A stretch of DNA of 64,000 bases. Source: VMCP01 sp964415065 (lineage in GTDB: Bacteria > Bacteroidota > Bacteroidia > NS11-12g > UBA955). The translations under genes were made by a program, and so were the position numbers. The stretch's first letter is position 1. Every line of letters starts with the position of its first letter. This document shows positions 33,921 to 42,814 of the stretch, piece after piece. The notes beneath the pieces are model-generated. The model had not been told where the DNA came from. It was given only the letters and a program-made list of their open reading frames with translations, and searched no databases. Where the stretch lies: the NCBI GenBank assembly GCA_964415065.1, contig CAYPYX010000009.1:8794-72793 (forward strand), read 5' to 3'.

Positions 33921-35033
33921 CTAAACAATAAATCGTTGGTAGGCTCGCCACCAGCGGTCCGGCATTTCTCCGTTACTTACCATAAGATAGTCGTTGTATG
34001 AGCATCCAATGTAGAAAGAATTATTGTCGTAGGGATGTGGGATTTCCATCCACCACCGATTGCTTTTTCTACTCTTATAAAATGTGATTTCGTGTCCTGT
34101 ATTTTCTAATTTATTTCTGTAAATCAGGTAGTCAGAGTCACCTGGTGATGGATGGTCATTGTATCGGGTGGTAAAGCCTTCAATATAATACCATATCATT
34201 TGTGCAATGAGTAAAGAGGTTTGTTGAATGGAGTATTCAGAATGTATGGTTGAATCTGGATTAAAACCGTAAAAATATGCAGAACTCAGTTTATTCGAAA
34301 GTCCAGCGTAACGAGCAATTTTGGCAGCTTCTTCCGCATAAAATCCATTGGGTGATGGGTTAGAAATTGCTGATGCGTCAGCGGAACGAATTGAATTTAA
34401 GTCGAACATCATGAGGTGAGAAGAGCGGAGTACAGGTTCGGTTTCCTCGATTTGGGCACGGATATTACCTAGCCGGTGATTTTCAAAATAAAGCTTTTCT
34501 AAAATTGTAGCTGTATTGGCGCTGATGTTATATGCTTGGGTTCCAACAAAATCAATATTAAAAAGATGATGATTTTTGTCGTGAGAAACGATTCTGTAAA
34601 GTTCAGTATCTTGTTCAAAAGATAGTCCGCCGCAAATATTAACAATTTCTATTGGTTCAGAGTGATTGCGGTACGCATGATAATGAGAAAAGAGCATACC
34701 CTGAGCATCCCCCAAAATAATGCAGTTGATATTCAGTTGGTTTAATTCACCTAGTGCTTCAGAAAAGGCGAATTCTCGTTGTTTTACATCTGAAATGTCG
34801 ACCAAGTTTCCCAAATCTACTATTTCAATAGATTCAAATCTCCAATTCAATGAATAAAGCTGAGTGCGAATTAAATTAGCGGATTCTTGAAGTCCAAAAA
34901 GTGCAATTTTCGTTTTATTTAATTTGGGGAAGGAAGAGCTATGAAGTTTGATTTTTGCACCCAATGTGTGTTTTTTACCTTTGAAAGGAGCTGTAATGGA
35001 ATCAGAAATGGGGGTGAAATAGGCCTCTAACAT
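33921..35033 (-). CDS. Arginase/formimidoylglutamase-family protein with degenerate metal site
   Basis: 370 residues with the overall pattern of the ureohydrolase fold as seen in Bacteroidota arginase-like proteins, including a C-terminal SDYLIYRNKLENTGHEITFY and KSNRWWMEIPHP block. The metal motifs of active enzymes are altered. LGDAQGMLF stands where GGDHS is expected, EIVNICGG where D-A-H-x-D is expected, and MMFDLNSIRSADAS where S-x-D-x-D-x-x-D-P is expected. A di-manganese hydrolase reaction therefore looks unlikely. No signal peptide. No histidine or arginine catabolism genes are nearby. Role unknown. Confidence 0.75.
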   Translation of the reverse strand: MLEAYFTPISDSITAPFKGKKHTLGAKIKLHSSSFPKLNKTKIALFGLQESANLIRTQLYSLNWRFESIEIVDLGNLVDISDVKQREFAFSEALGELNQLNINCIILGDAQGMLFSHYHAYRNHSEPIEIVNICGGLSFEQDTELYRIVSHDKNHHLFNIDFVGTQAYNISANTATILEKLYFENHRLGNIRAQIEETEPVLRSSHLMMFDLNSIRSADASAISNPSPNGFYAEEAAKIARYAGLSNKLSSAYFYGFNPDSTIHSEYSIQQTSLLIAQMIWYYIEGFTTRYNDHPSPGDSDYLIYRNKLENTGHEITFYKSRKSNRWWMEIPHPYDNNSFYIGCSYNDYLMVSNGEMPDRWWRAYQRFIV

Positions 35034-35119
35034 GATGCTGCAATTTCATACTTATGGACTTAAAGTTCCACAATTGGAATTCGCCATGTCTTATTTAGTG
35101 GAAATTGAATTTGAATGAC

Positions 35120-35127
35120 TAATTTTG
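35120..35127 (+). promoter_or_regulatory. -7 promoter element of the reductase gene
   Basis: TAATTTTG, a perfect TAnnTTTG, ends ten bases before the ATG at 35138. A TTTAGTG sits about 20 bases further upstream, as it does at the thyA promoter. Confidence 0.5.
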
Positions 35128-35137
35128 TTGTATTATT

Positions 35138-36223
35138 ATGAGTCAAGGATTTTTTCCATTAAAGGTATCTAAAACAGTTCAAGAAACTGCGGATGCCACT
35201 ACGTTTTATTTCGAAATTCCCGATAGTTTAGCTTCTGAATTTGTTTATACTGCTGGACAATACTTAACCTTTGAAGCAGAAATAGGAGGTGAAAAAGTTC
35301 GCAGATCCTATTCTTTGTGTACCTACTCTGGTGTCGATGAACAGCCGGCTGTTACGGTTAAAAGGGTAGACGGTGGTAAAATGAGTAATTACATGAATAC
35401 CCAAGTTAAAGAGGGTGATGTTATTCAAGTAATGCCCCCTATGGGTAAGTTTACCGTGATTCCTAATTCAAATGATAATAAGAATTACGTTTTATTCGCT
35501 GGTGGAAGTGGTATAACTCCTGTTTTGGGAATTGCAAAGGCAGTATTGAATGATGAACCTAACAGTAAGGTTACTTTGGTTTATGCCAATCGCGATCCAG
35601 AATCCGTAATTTTTAAAGGATTACTTGCGGAAATGGAATCGAAATTTAATGGTCGTTTTAAAGTCCTACATAGTTACGATAAAGCACCATTTACATGGTT
35701 TGGTTTGAAAGGACAGTTAACAGAAGAGAAAGTTCAGAGCATTATCAAAACCAAAATCGGTGGCTCATTCGACTACTACGAATATTTTATTTGTGGTCCT
35801 GGTCCGATGATGGAGGTAATAAAAAATGGATTATTAGGAATATCAATACCTACAGACAGAATACATATTGAATACTTTACTGCTCCAACTTCGCGTAAAA
35901 CAACAGAAGAGGCTTCTTTAGAGAATCAAGGTGATGAAGCTTTTTCAGGAACGTCTGAAATTACACTTCATGTTTACGGAAAAACACATTTGGTTACTTG
36001 CGATAAAAATACAACAGTGTTAAATGCTGCAATGAAACATGGTATAGACCCACCTTATTCATGTACAGTTGGTGTTTGTACAACTTGTAGAGCTAAGGTG
36101 CATTCTGGTTCAGTGCATATGATGGAACGCGAAGGTCTAAGCGATAAAGAAATTGCAGATGGGTTTGTACTTACTTGTCAATCCGTTCCAAGAAGTAATA
36201 AAATTGAATTAACTTACGAATAA
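35138..36223 (+). CDS. FAD/NAD(P)-dependent oxidoreductase with C-terminal 2Fe-2S domain (PaaE-like)
   Basis: 361 residues in the ferredoxin-NADP reductase plus plant-type ferredoxin layout of oxygenase reductases such as PaaE. The FAD site is RRSYSLCTYSG, the nucleotide-binding site includes LFAGGSGITPVLGIAK, and CGPGPMMEVI is near residue 225. A linker joins a 2Fe-2S domain with ligands Cys309, Cys314, Cys317 and Cys347. It passes electrons from NAD(P)H to an unknown partner. No phenylacetate oxygenase genes are adjacent, so a general or fatty-acid desaturase electron-donor role is possible. Confidence 0.9.
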   Translation: MSQGFFPLKVSKTVQETADATTFYFEIPDSLASEFVYTAGQYLTFEAEIGGEKVRRSYSLCTYSGVDEQPAVTVKRVDGGKMSNYMNTQVKEGDVIQVMPPMGKFTVIPNSNDNKNYVLFAGGSGITPVLGIAKAVLNDEPNSKVTLVYANRDPESVIFKGLLAEMESKFNGRFKVLHSYDKAPFTWFGLKGQLTEEKVQSIIKTKIGGSFDYYEYFICGPGPMMEVIKNGLLGISIPTDRIHIEYFTAPTSRKTTEEASLENQGDEAFSGTSEITLHVYGKTHLVTCDKNTTVLNAAMKHGIDPPYSCTVGVCTTCRAKVHSGSVHMMEREGLSDKEIADGFVLTCQSVPRSNKIELTYE

Positions 36224-36231
36224 CCTGTTAA

Positions 36232-36313
36232 CAGAATTCTGATACTTTAGTGTGAAATATCAGAATTGAGCATTAGCCATGGGCGTTGATATTAGTTGGC
36301 ATTCTGATGCTCA
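36232..36313. other. Palindrome-rich intergenic segment
   Basis: CAGAATTCTG (36232-36241) is a perfect palindrome. AATTCTGATA (36235-36244) pairs with TATCAGAATT (36258-36267), and TGAGCAT (36267-36273) pairs with ATGCTCA (36307-36313). These structures overlap and compete, between the reductase stop and the shared terminator. Confidence 0.5.
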
Positions 36314-36394
36314 GGAACTGGATGTTTTTCGCAATCAAAGTAACGTGATTTAATGTAGTAGATTACAGAAAATAAAAATTTTATTACATACCAA

Positions 36395-36430
36395 AAAAAA
36401 TAGGCTGTCTTTTGGGACAGCCTATTTTTT
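36395..36430. terminator. Bidirectional intrinsic terminator
   Basis: A-rich TAGGCTGTC (36401-36409) and GACAGCCTA (36416-36424), extended by A and T tracts to 15 bp, form a perfect hairpin with a 6-base loop. It serves both convergent genes (35138-36223 and 36451-40470). Confidence 0.93.
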
Positions 36431-36450
36431 TAGTGCTTATTAAATTCAGA

Positions 36451-39400
36451 TTAATGAACGATAACTGACTCAGTTGTATTCAACTTCTGATTTTGAATTT
36501 GAATTTGGTAAACACCTTTTGCCAAATTTTGCAAATCCAATTGGATTTTATTACTGTTGTTCAAGTTGAAGTTATTTTCATAAACCACTTGACCAACGCC
36601 ATTTAACACAGTAACTTTTGTGTTTTCAGTTTGCATTTGGCTAAAGTCAATGTTGAATTGACCGTTTGACGGATTTGGATAGATTTTAACAGTTTGTTTG
36701 TTAATATCTGTTGCATCCATGTAGGTGTTTTGGCAATTAGGAGGGTAGTTTACATAAACGTCTCTAACCACAGTTTTAGATTGGTTTCCACTTGGGTCTG
36801 AAACCTGATAAACGATTGAATAAACACCAGCTTCCCAAATGTTGACATTATGTTGTAATACTTTAACTAATGGTTTTAAATCATCAGCAGAGTAGTAGTT
36901 GTCTTTCATGATTAAACCAGTCATAGCCCAGAAAGGAGTACCAACACATGCGCTAACTGCAGGTGCTGTTAAGGAAGGTGCAATTCTATCTACTACTTTA
37001 ACATATCGCATTTTAGTAGCTTTGTTACCACTTGGATCTGCTGCGATGTACTTTTCAACATAGATACCTAACGTATATGGATCTACTGTGCCTGTTTTGC
37101 TTAAAGAGATTTGAGAAGAACCATAATAGTTATCTGTAAGAGTAACGCTTCTAGAGTAATACGATTCGTTAACGTTGTGAATAACAGTGTCTTCAGTGTT
37201 TAACTCGATATTTGGAGCGATAAAGTCATCAACAATGTAATTTACAGTAAATCCTTGTTCAGTAGCTTCATTTCCTGAAGGGTCTTTAGCACCATAAACT
37301 ACAGGATAAGATGCTCTTACTTGATTGTTTACAACTCCGTTGAATCCTGGGTTAACTGACAAGAAAATATTGCCATTACATTCATCTAGAGCATAGATAT
37401 CATCAACAAATGCTTGATTAATTTGAACGTTAATGTTCATGCCATCCGTAATGCGTTTACCCAAACGATAAATTCCAGGTTTTTTAGTATCACGGACTTT
37501 TACGATTCTGTTTTTTGTACTGGAGTTACCTTGAGCATCGCTAATAGTGTAAACAAGAATATAATCACCAACTACAGATGGGTCAACACTTCCTGTAGTT
37601 TTAATAGCTGAAGTCAAGTCGCCATCTACGTTATCTGATGCAACAGCACCAGCATCGGCAAATGTGCCACACTGTTCGATGGTTATTGTATCGTTTCCTT
37701 GAAGTGTTAGCACAGGTGCAGTTCTATCCAATACCACAATAATCGTTCTTGTTTTAGGTGTTGCTTTATTGCCAGATGCATCTTCTACATTCAATTCAAT
37801 TGAGTATATACCTGCAGCAGAGCAATCTAAATCTGATTTGAAGGTTACTTTATTCGAGATATCTCCTTCAGTTGGGTCTAAAGCTGTAAATGTAGATTTT
37901 GCAATTTCTTGGTAACATAGTGAATTTGATTTTTCAACACGAACGGTATCTGATCCCACCAAACTGATCACAGGGGTTAGGTTGTCATTCACCAAATCAA
38001 TTAAATAATCTTCGAATTCACCCACTTGATTTACACCACACGGAGAGTTAGATAATGAACCATAAGATGCCGCCACGCGCAAACGAGTTACGCCAGGGAA
38101 ACAATTGCTGATGTTAGGAACGGTAAATGAAGCAGTTGTACTGGTTGAAGAAATCGTTCCAGAACTTAAAATTTCTTCATTTGCGTCGTCAAAGTCACCA
38201 TCAATATTCCAATCTATCCAAGCTTTATAATTCAATGGATTTGAACTTGTTTTTCTAGAGATTAACAGGTTGTAAGTTCCACCAAATGTCAATTTCGCGG
38301 GTTTGATTTGATCGTTCAATGTATAAGAAACAGCAGGTTCACTTTGGTTTTTAACCATGAATCGATTGTTCTGATCTGTTAACTCAACATTCGTGATTGA
38401 AACGTCTTTTGAAGTAAGATTAGTAATGGGTATGCAATAATCCAAACAAACTACATATTTATTTTTAATTACTTTTTTCTCTGTATTTGCTCTACCACCT
38501 GCATAGTTATATGCGGATAATGTGAATGTGTAAGCACCACCTGCAGTAAAAGAAATCTGAGGGTTTTTACTTTTTGAAGAAGTTCCATTCTCATATTTAA
38601 ATGTAGTTGGGAAAATGCTCCATTCTAAAACATCGGCATAATTAGTTTGTGTAGTAAATGATACCACCTGACCAATATTAGGACGTAAGTTACTCGCTTT
38701 GAAATCTACATCCATAGCAGTTGTTGGTGTAGAAACAACAATATTTTTACAAGCGGTATCAGAACCAGTACATGTATTTGCAATTAAACATACATTGAAT
38801 GTTCCTGTGTTTTGGAAAGTATAGGAGAATTCATCATTGGTGCTTTCTTGCACACCGTCGATTTCCCAAGCATAGGAAGGAACCCCTTTCGTATTTTCAG
38901 TTTTATTTTTGAAATCCAATTGAACTCCAGTTCCAATGCTGTAATAATCGGTTTCCCATTTAGCTTCTGGAAGTGTAGGTGTATTTAAATCAGAATCCCA
39001 TTCTATGTTAAATCCTCTATCTACACCGGAACCATTAGTTTCAAATGTAATGAAAACAGCACCGGAGTAACACTTGATTACCGCAGTATCCCATAGTTTG
39101 TAGTTCAAACCATTGATACCATCAGCACCAGTAATTTCTTTGTTTGGATCCGATTCATCTGAGTCGTAGATTCTCAATTTATCGCCGGCGTCAGCAAGTT
39201 TTAAATCTTTGAATTTTAAACGTATTTCTTTAGCACCACAAGGAATAATTTTGAAATAGTCAATTGAAGGCTTTCTTCCGTTGGAATAGTCGCCCGTAGG
39301 TCCAGCATGGTCAAATAATCTACCGTAACGAGTATCACTGATTTTTTGAGGACCCATGTAATTATCTAGTGTTGGAAGAACTTCAATGTATTTAGATTTA

Positions 39401-40470
39401 CAGAACTTTTTGGAAGAACCAACGTCGTTAGAAGACGTTAAGCAAATGTTGTAGAATCCCAATTCACTGAATGTAACTTTGGGGTTTTGATCAGTAGGAA
39501 ATTGATCGTCGATACCCGTGGGAGATAAAATTTCCCAACTCCATGTATGTGCGCCATTATCTGAAAGATCAAATAATTCTAAATCATAACCCAATTCAAT
39601 TTCATTGGTGCTTGCGATGAAATCTGCGTTTGGTGCAACAGTTGGAGCTACTATTTTTACTGTTTTAGTTGCTGAATCAGAAATTCCGCAGAAATCAACT
39701 TTTAGCGAAACATCGTATGTGCCAGCATTGTCCCAAGACGCAATACCTTGAGAAGATTTATCACTAATAACTTTTGAAGCTTGATCGAATTTCCAAGTAT
39801 AATTCCACAATCCGCCACCAGATGCAGGGAACTTAATTGGAGCCTTGGTGTAATTATTAGCAGTTGGAACGGTAAAAGTTGCAGTAGGAGCAGAAACTTT
39901 CAAAATGTTAACTTCAAGATCAATAATATTTCCGTAATCAGATAGTGTTCCACATCCTGAAGAAGTGGTCAAGTTGCTATACAAACATCTTACACGCAAA
40001 ATAGCGCTTCCTGATGCACTAGAAATACAAGGAACCTTGATTTTTACAGTAGAAGAGCTGTAAGCAGGAACTTTACCGAAAGGTCCACTAGGACCGGACA
40101 AACACTCCTCTTTTTGGAATTGATTGTCGCGATTTAAATCCAACCATACACCTGCCCATTCACTGTATGAGCAACCATTTGAAATGGTCATTTCAATTTC
40201 TTCGCCTGGTAAAATGTCAATACAAGGAGAAGATGTTAAAAGTTTGTTAGTTGAACCCGTGTTAGAACAAGTTAAACCTGTAAAAGAAGCCGTTTGACCT
40301 GAACTGTTTTTAATGGTGACACCATCGAACCAGTCAATAGAGCAACCATAAGAGTTTGTTGCAGAACAAATGGTTTGTCCCAACAAACTTGAAGAATTCA
40401 AAAAAGCCATCGCTCCCATCACAAGAACACCTGTTTTTTGAATTAAATCGATTGGTTTTGTTTTAAACAT
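36451..40470 (-). CDS. Giant T9SS-exported GEVED/PKD/Ig-like surface protein
   Basis: 1339 residues. A signal peptide (cleavage near SSLLGQ) is followed by a GEVED-type domain (AGVWLDLNRDNQFQ), PKD domains (about 190-365), and a CUB-like region (about 370-495, DKLRIYDSDE). More PKD repeats (about 500-680) and a second GEVED domain ending GEFEDYLIDL near residue 835 follow. Four HYR/DUF5011-like Ig repeats come next, each containing a D-x-x-G-N block such as DASGNKAT and DPSGNQSK. A T9SS sorting domain begins KIYPNPSNGQFN. Such proteins are surface adhesins or matrix components; no enzyme domain is seen. Single gene with its own promoter and terminator. Confidence 0.9.
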   Translation of the reverse strand: MFKTKPIDLIQKTGVLVMGAMAFLNSSSLLGQTICSATNSYGCSIDWFDGVTIKNSSGQTASFTGLTCSNTGSTNKLLTSSPCIDILPGEEIEMTISNGCSYSEWAGVWLDLNRDNQFQKEECLSGPSGPFGKVPAYSSSTVKIKVPCISSASGSAILRVRCLYSNLTTSSGCGTLSDYGNIIDLEVNILKVSAPTATFTVPTANNYTKAPIKFPASGGGLWNYTWKFDQASKVISDKSSQGIASWDNAGTYDVSLKVDFCGISDSATKTVKIVAPTVAPNADFIASTNEIELGYDLELFDLSDNGAHTWSWEILSPTGIDDQFPTDQNPKVTFSELGFYNICLTSSNDVGSSKKFCKSKYIEVLPTLDNYMGPQKISDTRYGRLFDHAGPTGDYSNGRKPSIDYFKIIPCGAKEIRLKFKDLKLADAGDKLRIYDSDESDPNKEITGADGINGLNYKLWDTAVIKCYSGAVFITFETNGSGVDRGFNIEWDSDLNTPTLPEAKWETDYYSIGTGVQLDFKNKTENTKGVPSYAWEIDGVQESTNDEFSYTFQNTGTFNVCLIANTCTGSDTACKNIVVSTPTTAMDVDFKASNLRPNIGQVVSFTTQTNYADVLEWSIFPTTFKYENGTSSKSKNPQISFTAGGAYTFTLSAYNYAGGRANTEKKVIKNKYVVCLDYCIPITNLTSKDVSITNVELTDQNNRFMVKNQSEPAVSYTLNDQIKPAKLTFGGTYNLLISRKTSSNPLNYKAWIDWNIDGDFDDANEEILSSGTISSTSTTASFTVPNISNCFPGVTRLRVAASYGSLSNSPCGVNQVGEFEDYLIDLVNDNLTPVISLVGSDTVRVEKSNSLCYQEIAKSTFTALDPTEGDISNKVTFKSDLDCSAAGIYSIELNVEDASGNKATPKTRTIIVVLDRTAPVLTLQGNDTITIEQCGTFADAGAVASDNVDGDLTSAIKTTGSVDPSVVGDYILVYTISDAQGNSSTKNRIVKVRDTKKPGIYRLGKRITDGMNINVQINQAFVDDIYALDECNGNIFLSVNPGFNGVVNNQVRASYPVVYGAKDPSGNEATEQGFTVNYIVDDFIAPNIELNTEDTVIHNVNESYYSRSVTLTDNYYGSSQISLSKTGTVDPYTLGIYVEKYIAADPSGNKATKMRYVKVVDRIAPSLTAPAVSACVGTPFWAMTGLIMKDNYYSADDLKPLVKVLQHNVNIWEAGVYSIVYQVSDPSGNQSKTVVRDVYVNYPPNCQNTYMDATDINKQTVKIYPNPSNGQFNIDFSQMQTENTKVTVLNGVGQVVYENNFNLNNSNKIQLDLQNLAKGVYQIQIQNQKLNTTESVIVH

Positions 40471-40494
40471 ACGCGTTATAGTTTAGTTAGAATC

Positions 40495-40502
40495 CAAATG
40501 TA
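40495..40502 (-). promoter_or_regulatory. -7 promoter element of the giant surface protein gene
   Basis: TACATTTG on the minus strand, a perfect TAnnTTTG, about 24 bases before the ATG at 40470. A TTAG lies roughly 20 bases upstream. Confidence 0.5.
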
Positions 40503-40718
40503 TGGATTAATTTAAACATTTTCTAACTGTTTAATGGTCAGGTATAAATAATTAAGATTAAAGTATAGAATGGATGTTTTTATATGAAGAAAATGACAAA
40601 TAATTAACCGTCATTAATAAAAACAATAATTTAGATATAATAATTAAGAGTATATTCGTTTTGATCTATTTAAAAATAGACTAATCCTAAGAAATGGAAT
40701 CGGGTAAATTTCAGTTGA

Positions 40719-41735
40719 TTATAAGCTAAATTGTTCTACTTTTTTAAGTAAAGCACTGAAATCATCGGGTAAGTCTGCCGAAAATTGCAAATATTCACCT
40801 GTTTTAGGATGAATAAACCCAAGTTCTTTTGCATGCAAAGATTGTCTGGGCATCACACTAAAGCAATTTTGAATAAATTGTTTGAATTTAGGGATAGAAC
40901 CTCCTCGTACCAATTCTCTGCCACCATACATTTCATCTGAAAATAAAGGATGACCCATTGCAGAAAAATGTGCACGAATTTGATGTGTTCTTCCTGTTTC
41001 TAGGTTACATTCTACTAAAGTAAGAAATTGGAATCGTTTGAGAACCTTATAGTGCGTTATTGCAATTTTTCCTTTTTCTGGATCGGTGTAGTGCTTTGAC
41101 TTTCTGCGGTCTGCAGGATCTCTGGCTAAATATCCTTGAATAGTTCCTGTGTCTTCACTCATTTCACCCCAAACCAATGCCCAGTATCTACGGTGAATGG
41201 TGTGTTCAAAAAACTGTTTGCCTAAGTGACTTAAGGCAAAATCTGTTTTTCCGATAACTAATAATCCTGAAGTATCTTTATCAATTCGGTGAACTAAACC
41301 TGGTCTGTGTTCTGCTTGCTTTTGTGGAAGATTCCCAAAGTGATATAAAAGGGCATTCACTAAAGTTCCAGAGTAGTTATTGAAACCAGGATGAACTACC
41401 ATTCCTGCTGTTTTATTGATAACAGCAACGAGTTCATCCTCGTAAATTATATCAATAGGTATATTTTCGGGGTAAACTTCGGTGTCTCGTGGTTCTGTTG
41501 TCATAACCACTCGGACATCATCTAAAGGTTTAACTTTATAGTTGCTTTTGATTATTTTATTGTTGACGAGTACACAGCCAGCTTCAATTCCTGCCTGTAC
41601 TTTTGAACGAGAAGCATTGGCAATTTTATGCATTAACCAAACATCAATTCTGATGGGTTCTTGTCCTGGATCTACAGTAAATGCATGATGTTCAAACCAG
41701 CCATCTTCGAGTTCAAATTCTTCCTTGTTATTCAA
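40719..41735 (-). CDS. RluA-family pseudouridine synthase (RluD-type)
   Basis: 338 residues. It isomerises uridines to pseudouridine in 23S rRNA. An N-terminal S4 RNA-binding domain (ASRSKVQAGIEAGCVLVNNK) is followed by the catalytic domain with the active-site aspartate in GLVHRIDKDTSGLLVIGK, and RTHQIRAHFSAMGHPLFSD later. The length fits RluD. The start appears to be TTG 41735, since no in-frame ATG precedes the S4 domain. It is downstream of the nucleotidase genes on the same strand. Confidence 0.92.
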   Translation of the reverse strand: MNNKEEFELEDGWFEHHAFTVDPGQEPIRIDVWLMHKIANASRSKVQAGIEAGCVLVNNKIIKSNYKVKPLDDVRVVMTTEPRDTEVYPENIPIDIIYEDELVAVINKTAGMVVHPGFNNYSGTLVNALLYHFGNLPQKQAEHRPGLVHRIDKDTSGLLVIGKTDFALSHLGKQFFEHTIHRRYWALVWGEMSEDTGTIQGYLARDPADRRKSKHYTDPEKGKIAITHYKVLKRFQFLTLVECNLETGRTHQIRAHFSAMGHPLFSDEMYGGRELVRGGSIPKFKQFIQNCFSVMPRQSLHAKELGFIHPKTGEYLQFSADLPDDFSALLKKVEQFSL

Positions 41736-41787
41736 TTTATATTGGTTATTAAAAACTTTAAATTTGTATATGAAATATTTATCTTTT

Positions 41788-42807
41788 TTATTTTAGTGAA
41801 AATGCGAGCTTACCTAGACGCAAACCAGCCCAGCCAGCTTGATTCACAATTACTTTCTGACCTCGACTATTTTTTACCATCGTTGGTTCGTCTAAAAAGG
41901 TATGTGTGTGACCCCCTAATATTGCATCAATATGATATGTACGCGCCGCAAGTTTTAAATCATCAATTTTGTCGTTATTGTACTTATATCCCAAATGAGA
42001 CAAAACAATAATCATATCGCATTTTTCTTCCTGCTTTAAATAATTTGCGGTTTTCTGCACATTATCAATTGGATCTGAATAGGTAAGTCCTTTGTAACTC
42101 AATTCGGATAGTAATCCTTTTAGTTCGATTCCTACGCCAATTACACCCAATTTAATGCCATTTTTTTCAATTATTTTGAATGGTTGTATCAAATTTTGCT
42201 GCTTCCATTGATCTTCTAATTGGTAATTACAATTCAAAGTGGGTATGTCGTATTGCTTGCGAATTTGAAAGAGATGCTCAATTCCCAAATCAAAATCATG
42301 GTTACCAATGGTTGTGGCATCATAACCTGCTTTTTTCATCCATTCTAATTCTGGATGTCCTTTGAAAATGTTGAAATAGGGTGTTCCCTGAAAAACATCA
42401 CCACTGTCGAAAAGAAACAAATTAGGGTCGATGCTTCGTTCAAAGTCAATTAAATCTTTCATTCGGGCTATTCCCCCTTGATTTCCCCAGCGCTTATTTT
42501 GAGATTCAAATGGTTCGAATCGACTGTGAAAATCGTTGGTATGAATAATCGTAACATTTCGATTTTGGGATTTTTTCAGTGAATGATAAGCAGAAAGTTC
42601 CCAGCCCTTTTCAGATTTTGTGAAAACTTGATGGGGAATGTTTCGTTGCAAATCAAAAGTATGATCAACAAAACCTGTGGAAAACGGATTTAGTTGGTTG
42701 TTGAATTTAGAAGAAAAAACGGCCGCTTTCAACAATTTATCAAAGCCCAATGTACTCCCTATTAACAAGGCTACACTATTTTTTATGAATTTTTTTCGAG
42801 ATGTCAT
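41788..42807 (-). CDS. 5'-nucleotidase metallophosphoesterase domain protein
   Basis: 339 residues equivalent to the N-terminal catalytic domain of UshA-type 5'-nucleotidases, which remove phosphate from nucleotides outside the cytoplasm. Metal motifs in order: HTNDFHSRFEP, DSGDVFQGTP, GNHDFDLG, LSHLGY and GGHTHTF. The N terminus TSRKKFIKNSVALL resembles a Tat signal with R-K in place of R-R, then a hydrophobic stretch. It starts 7 bases after the stop of the gene for the C-terminal nucleotidase domain, so the two presumably form one enzyme from separate chains. Confidence 0.92.
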   Translation of the reverse strand: MTSRKKFIKNSVALLIGSTLGFDKLLKAAVFSSKFNNQLNPFSTGFVDHTFDLQRNIPHQVFTKSEKGWELSAYHSLKKSQNRNVTIIHTNDFHSRFEPFESQNKRWGNQGGIARMKDLIDFERSIDPNLFLFDSGDVFQGTPYFNIFKGHPELEWMKKAGYDATTIGNHDFDLGIEHLFQIRKQYDIPTLNCNYQLEDQWKQQNLIQPFKIIEKNGIKLGVIGVGIELKGLLSELSYKGLTYSDPIDNVQKTANYLKQEEKCDMIIVLSHLGYKYNNDKIDDLKLAARTYHIDAILGGHTHTFLDEPTMVKNSRGQKVIVNQAGWAGLRLGKLAFSLK

Positions 42808-42814
42808 GAATTAT

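Noticed and set aside
36279..36353. 24-codon frame in the palindrome-rich spacer
   Set aside because: It overlaps inverted repeats and has no supporting signal beyond an ATG.
42511..42521. TGGTTCGAATC, resembling a tRNA T-loop
   Set aside because: It lies within the metallophosphoesterase coding region and no acceptor, D or anticodon arms surround it.
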